Shown here: positions 5,002-5,617 of the stretch, piece by piece
Layout: each line of letters opens with the position of its first letter
Position numbering within the stretch: position 1 is the stretch's first letter
Source: Candidatus Omnitrophota bacterium
Lineage (GTDB): Bacteria > Omnitrophota > Gorgyraeia > Pluralincolimonadales > Pluralincolimonadaceae
Length of the DNA: 5,617 bases
Direction: 5' to 3'
Assembly: GCA_041653595.1 (NCBI GenBank)
Contig: JBAZFB010000038.1
Span: forward strand, 1 to 5,617
Position numbers and translations under genes: made by a program
Notes under the pieces: model-generated
The model's input: the letters and a program-made list of their open reading frames with translations, nothing else
Told to the model about the DNA's origin: nothing
The model's database searches: none

Positions 5002-5025
5002 TTATGGTGACAGCATACTTAATTA
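5000..5025. repeat. 26-bp imperfect palindromic repeat, copy 2
   Basis: This copy differs from 230-255 at two positions only (T for A at 5005, C for T at 5013), giving 24 of 26 identities. One of the changes breaks a pair in the AATTATG/CTTAATT arms. It begins inside the TAA stop of the peptidase-MA-like gene (4999-5001) and lies 16 nt before the ATG of the next gene, so it fills most of the intergenic space. No terminator is seen here. Confidence 0.7.
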
Positions 5026-5041
5026 TTACAGAGGAGACCAC

Positions 5042-5617
5042 ATGAAAAGAGCCGTTAGTGTCGTCGTTTTTTCGTTATTATTCTTGTCCACTTTTATTAT
5101 TCCCGCCTATTGCGCCGAAACGCCTGCCCCCGCGCCGGTCATCAAGGCCGTCACCGCGTCGTCCGAAGTAGATAACAACAGGCCGGAGAAGGTGGTAGAC
5201 GGTAAACCTTTGATGCGCTGGGAATCGGAATGGAAAGATAACCAGTGGATACAGGTGGAATTTGAGCAACCCGTCGACCTGTACGGTATGGAGATAAAAT
5301 GGGAGACAGCCGCGGCATACCGCTATAAGGTCCTGGGTTCGGCCGACGGCGCCGCGTGGCAGGCCCTCGCCGAGATAAACGACGGAAACGAAGGCGAGGA
5401 CATAAGAATAAATTTCAAAGAGAAGACGTCGTGCAAATTCGTAAAAATAGACTGCATCGAGAAGACGACGGCATGGGGGTTCTCCATATGGGAGATAGGA
5501 TTCAAGACAGACGGGCCTTATAAGGACATTCCAAAAAGGATGTCGATACCGAAGGGAAAGGCCTTCTTTACCGTCAAGCAGGAGAAAGGCAAATACTGGT
5601 TGTTCGGGCCGGGCGGG
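5042..5617 (+). CDS. Secreted F5/8 type C (discoidin-like) domain protein, 3' partial
   Basis: The first 192 codons are open and continue past the window. Residues 1-25 form a signal peptide cleaved after AYCA, followed by a short Pro/Ala linker (TPAPAPV). A discoidin-like F5/8 type C jelly roll covers about residues 33-155: VTASSEVDNNRPEKVVDG (37-54), RWESEWKDNQWIQVEF (59-74), a strand with IKWETAAAYRYKVLGSADGAAWQ (85-107), and the closing WGFSIWEIGF (145-154). Such domains usually bind sugars or other surface ligands. After it, KGKAFFTVKQEKGKYWLFGPGG (171-192) resembles the FFxVxxxxGxWWLxxPxG lead-in that precedes TIM-barrel glycoside hydrolases of the agarase-like kind; that part is an inference from a short stretch. 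GAGGAG (5031-5036) ends 5 nt before the ATG and fixes the start. The second 26-bp repeat separates it from the operon-like run upstream. Confidence 0.85.
   Translation, partial: MKRAVSVVVFSLLFLSTFIIPAYCAETPAPAPVIKAVTASSEVDNNRPEKVVDGKPLMRWESEWKDNQWIQVEFEQPVDLYGMEIKWETAAAYRYKVLGSADGAAWQALAEINDGNEGEDIRINFKEKTSCKFVKIDCIEKTTAWGFSIWEIGFKTDGPYKDIPKRMSIPKGKAFFTVKQEKGKYWLFGPGG

Overview
The window looks like a chromosomal stretch of an uncultured, Gram-negative-type bacterium of intermediate GC content. Signal peptides, a lipoprotein signal, ATGA-overlapping genes, purine-rich Shine-Dalgarno sites and heavy use of ATA (Ile) and AGG (Arg) codons would fit candidate phyla such as Omnitrophota or Elusimicrobiota. 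That placement is an impression from style and gene families, not a demonstrated assignment. All supported genes are on the + strand.

Layout. (1) Positions 1-220 hold the C-terminus of a SIMPL-domain (DUF541) protein. (2) Positions 230-891 form an AT-richer segment. It contains a 26-bp imperfectly palindromic repeat, two further dyads, a hairpin that sequesters the ribosome binding site, and a 170-aa ORF6N-domain protein of the KilA-N/Bro-N phage-type DNA-binding superfamily. The 19-bp core of one leader dyad recurs, exactly and inverted, at the centre of a perfect 31-bp palindrome inside the ORF6N coding sequence. (3) Positions 923-2972 hold a doubtful 45-codon ORF, a small acidic exported protein, a two-helix membrane protein and a DUF900-type alpha/beta-hydrolase lipoprotein. 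These overlap or nearly abut and read as one transcription unit. (4) Positions 3019-5001 hold a four-helix membrane protein, a very short DUF2007-like ORF, a transglutaminase-like protein and an exported peptidase-MA-like protein with a destroyed zinc site, again tightly packed. (5) From 5000 a second copy of the 26-bp repeat precedes a secreted protein with an F5/8 type C (discoidin-like) domain. Its reading frame runs off the window into what looks like the start of a glycoside-hydrolase-like domain.

How the genes may work together. The tight spacing from 1057 to 5001 and the preponderance of exported or membrane products suggest an envelope-associated locus with one lipoprotein hydrolase and one pseudo-peptidase. 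No defined pathway can be read from it. The ORF6N gene appears to be an independent, probably mobile or horizontally acquired, self-regulated unit inserted beside it. The clearest unexplained structure is the dyad set and ribosome-site hairpin around this ORF6N gene. Next come the in-frame UAG between the mini DUF2007 ORF and the transglutaminase gene, and the inactivated HExxH motif. No tRNA, rRNA, CRISPR array or complete insertion sequence was seen, and no stretch over 300 bases lacks a gene.
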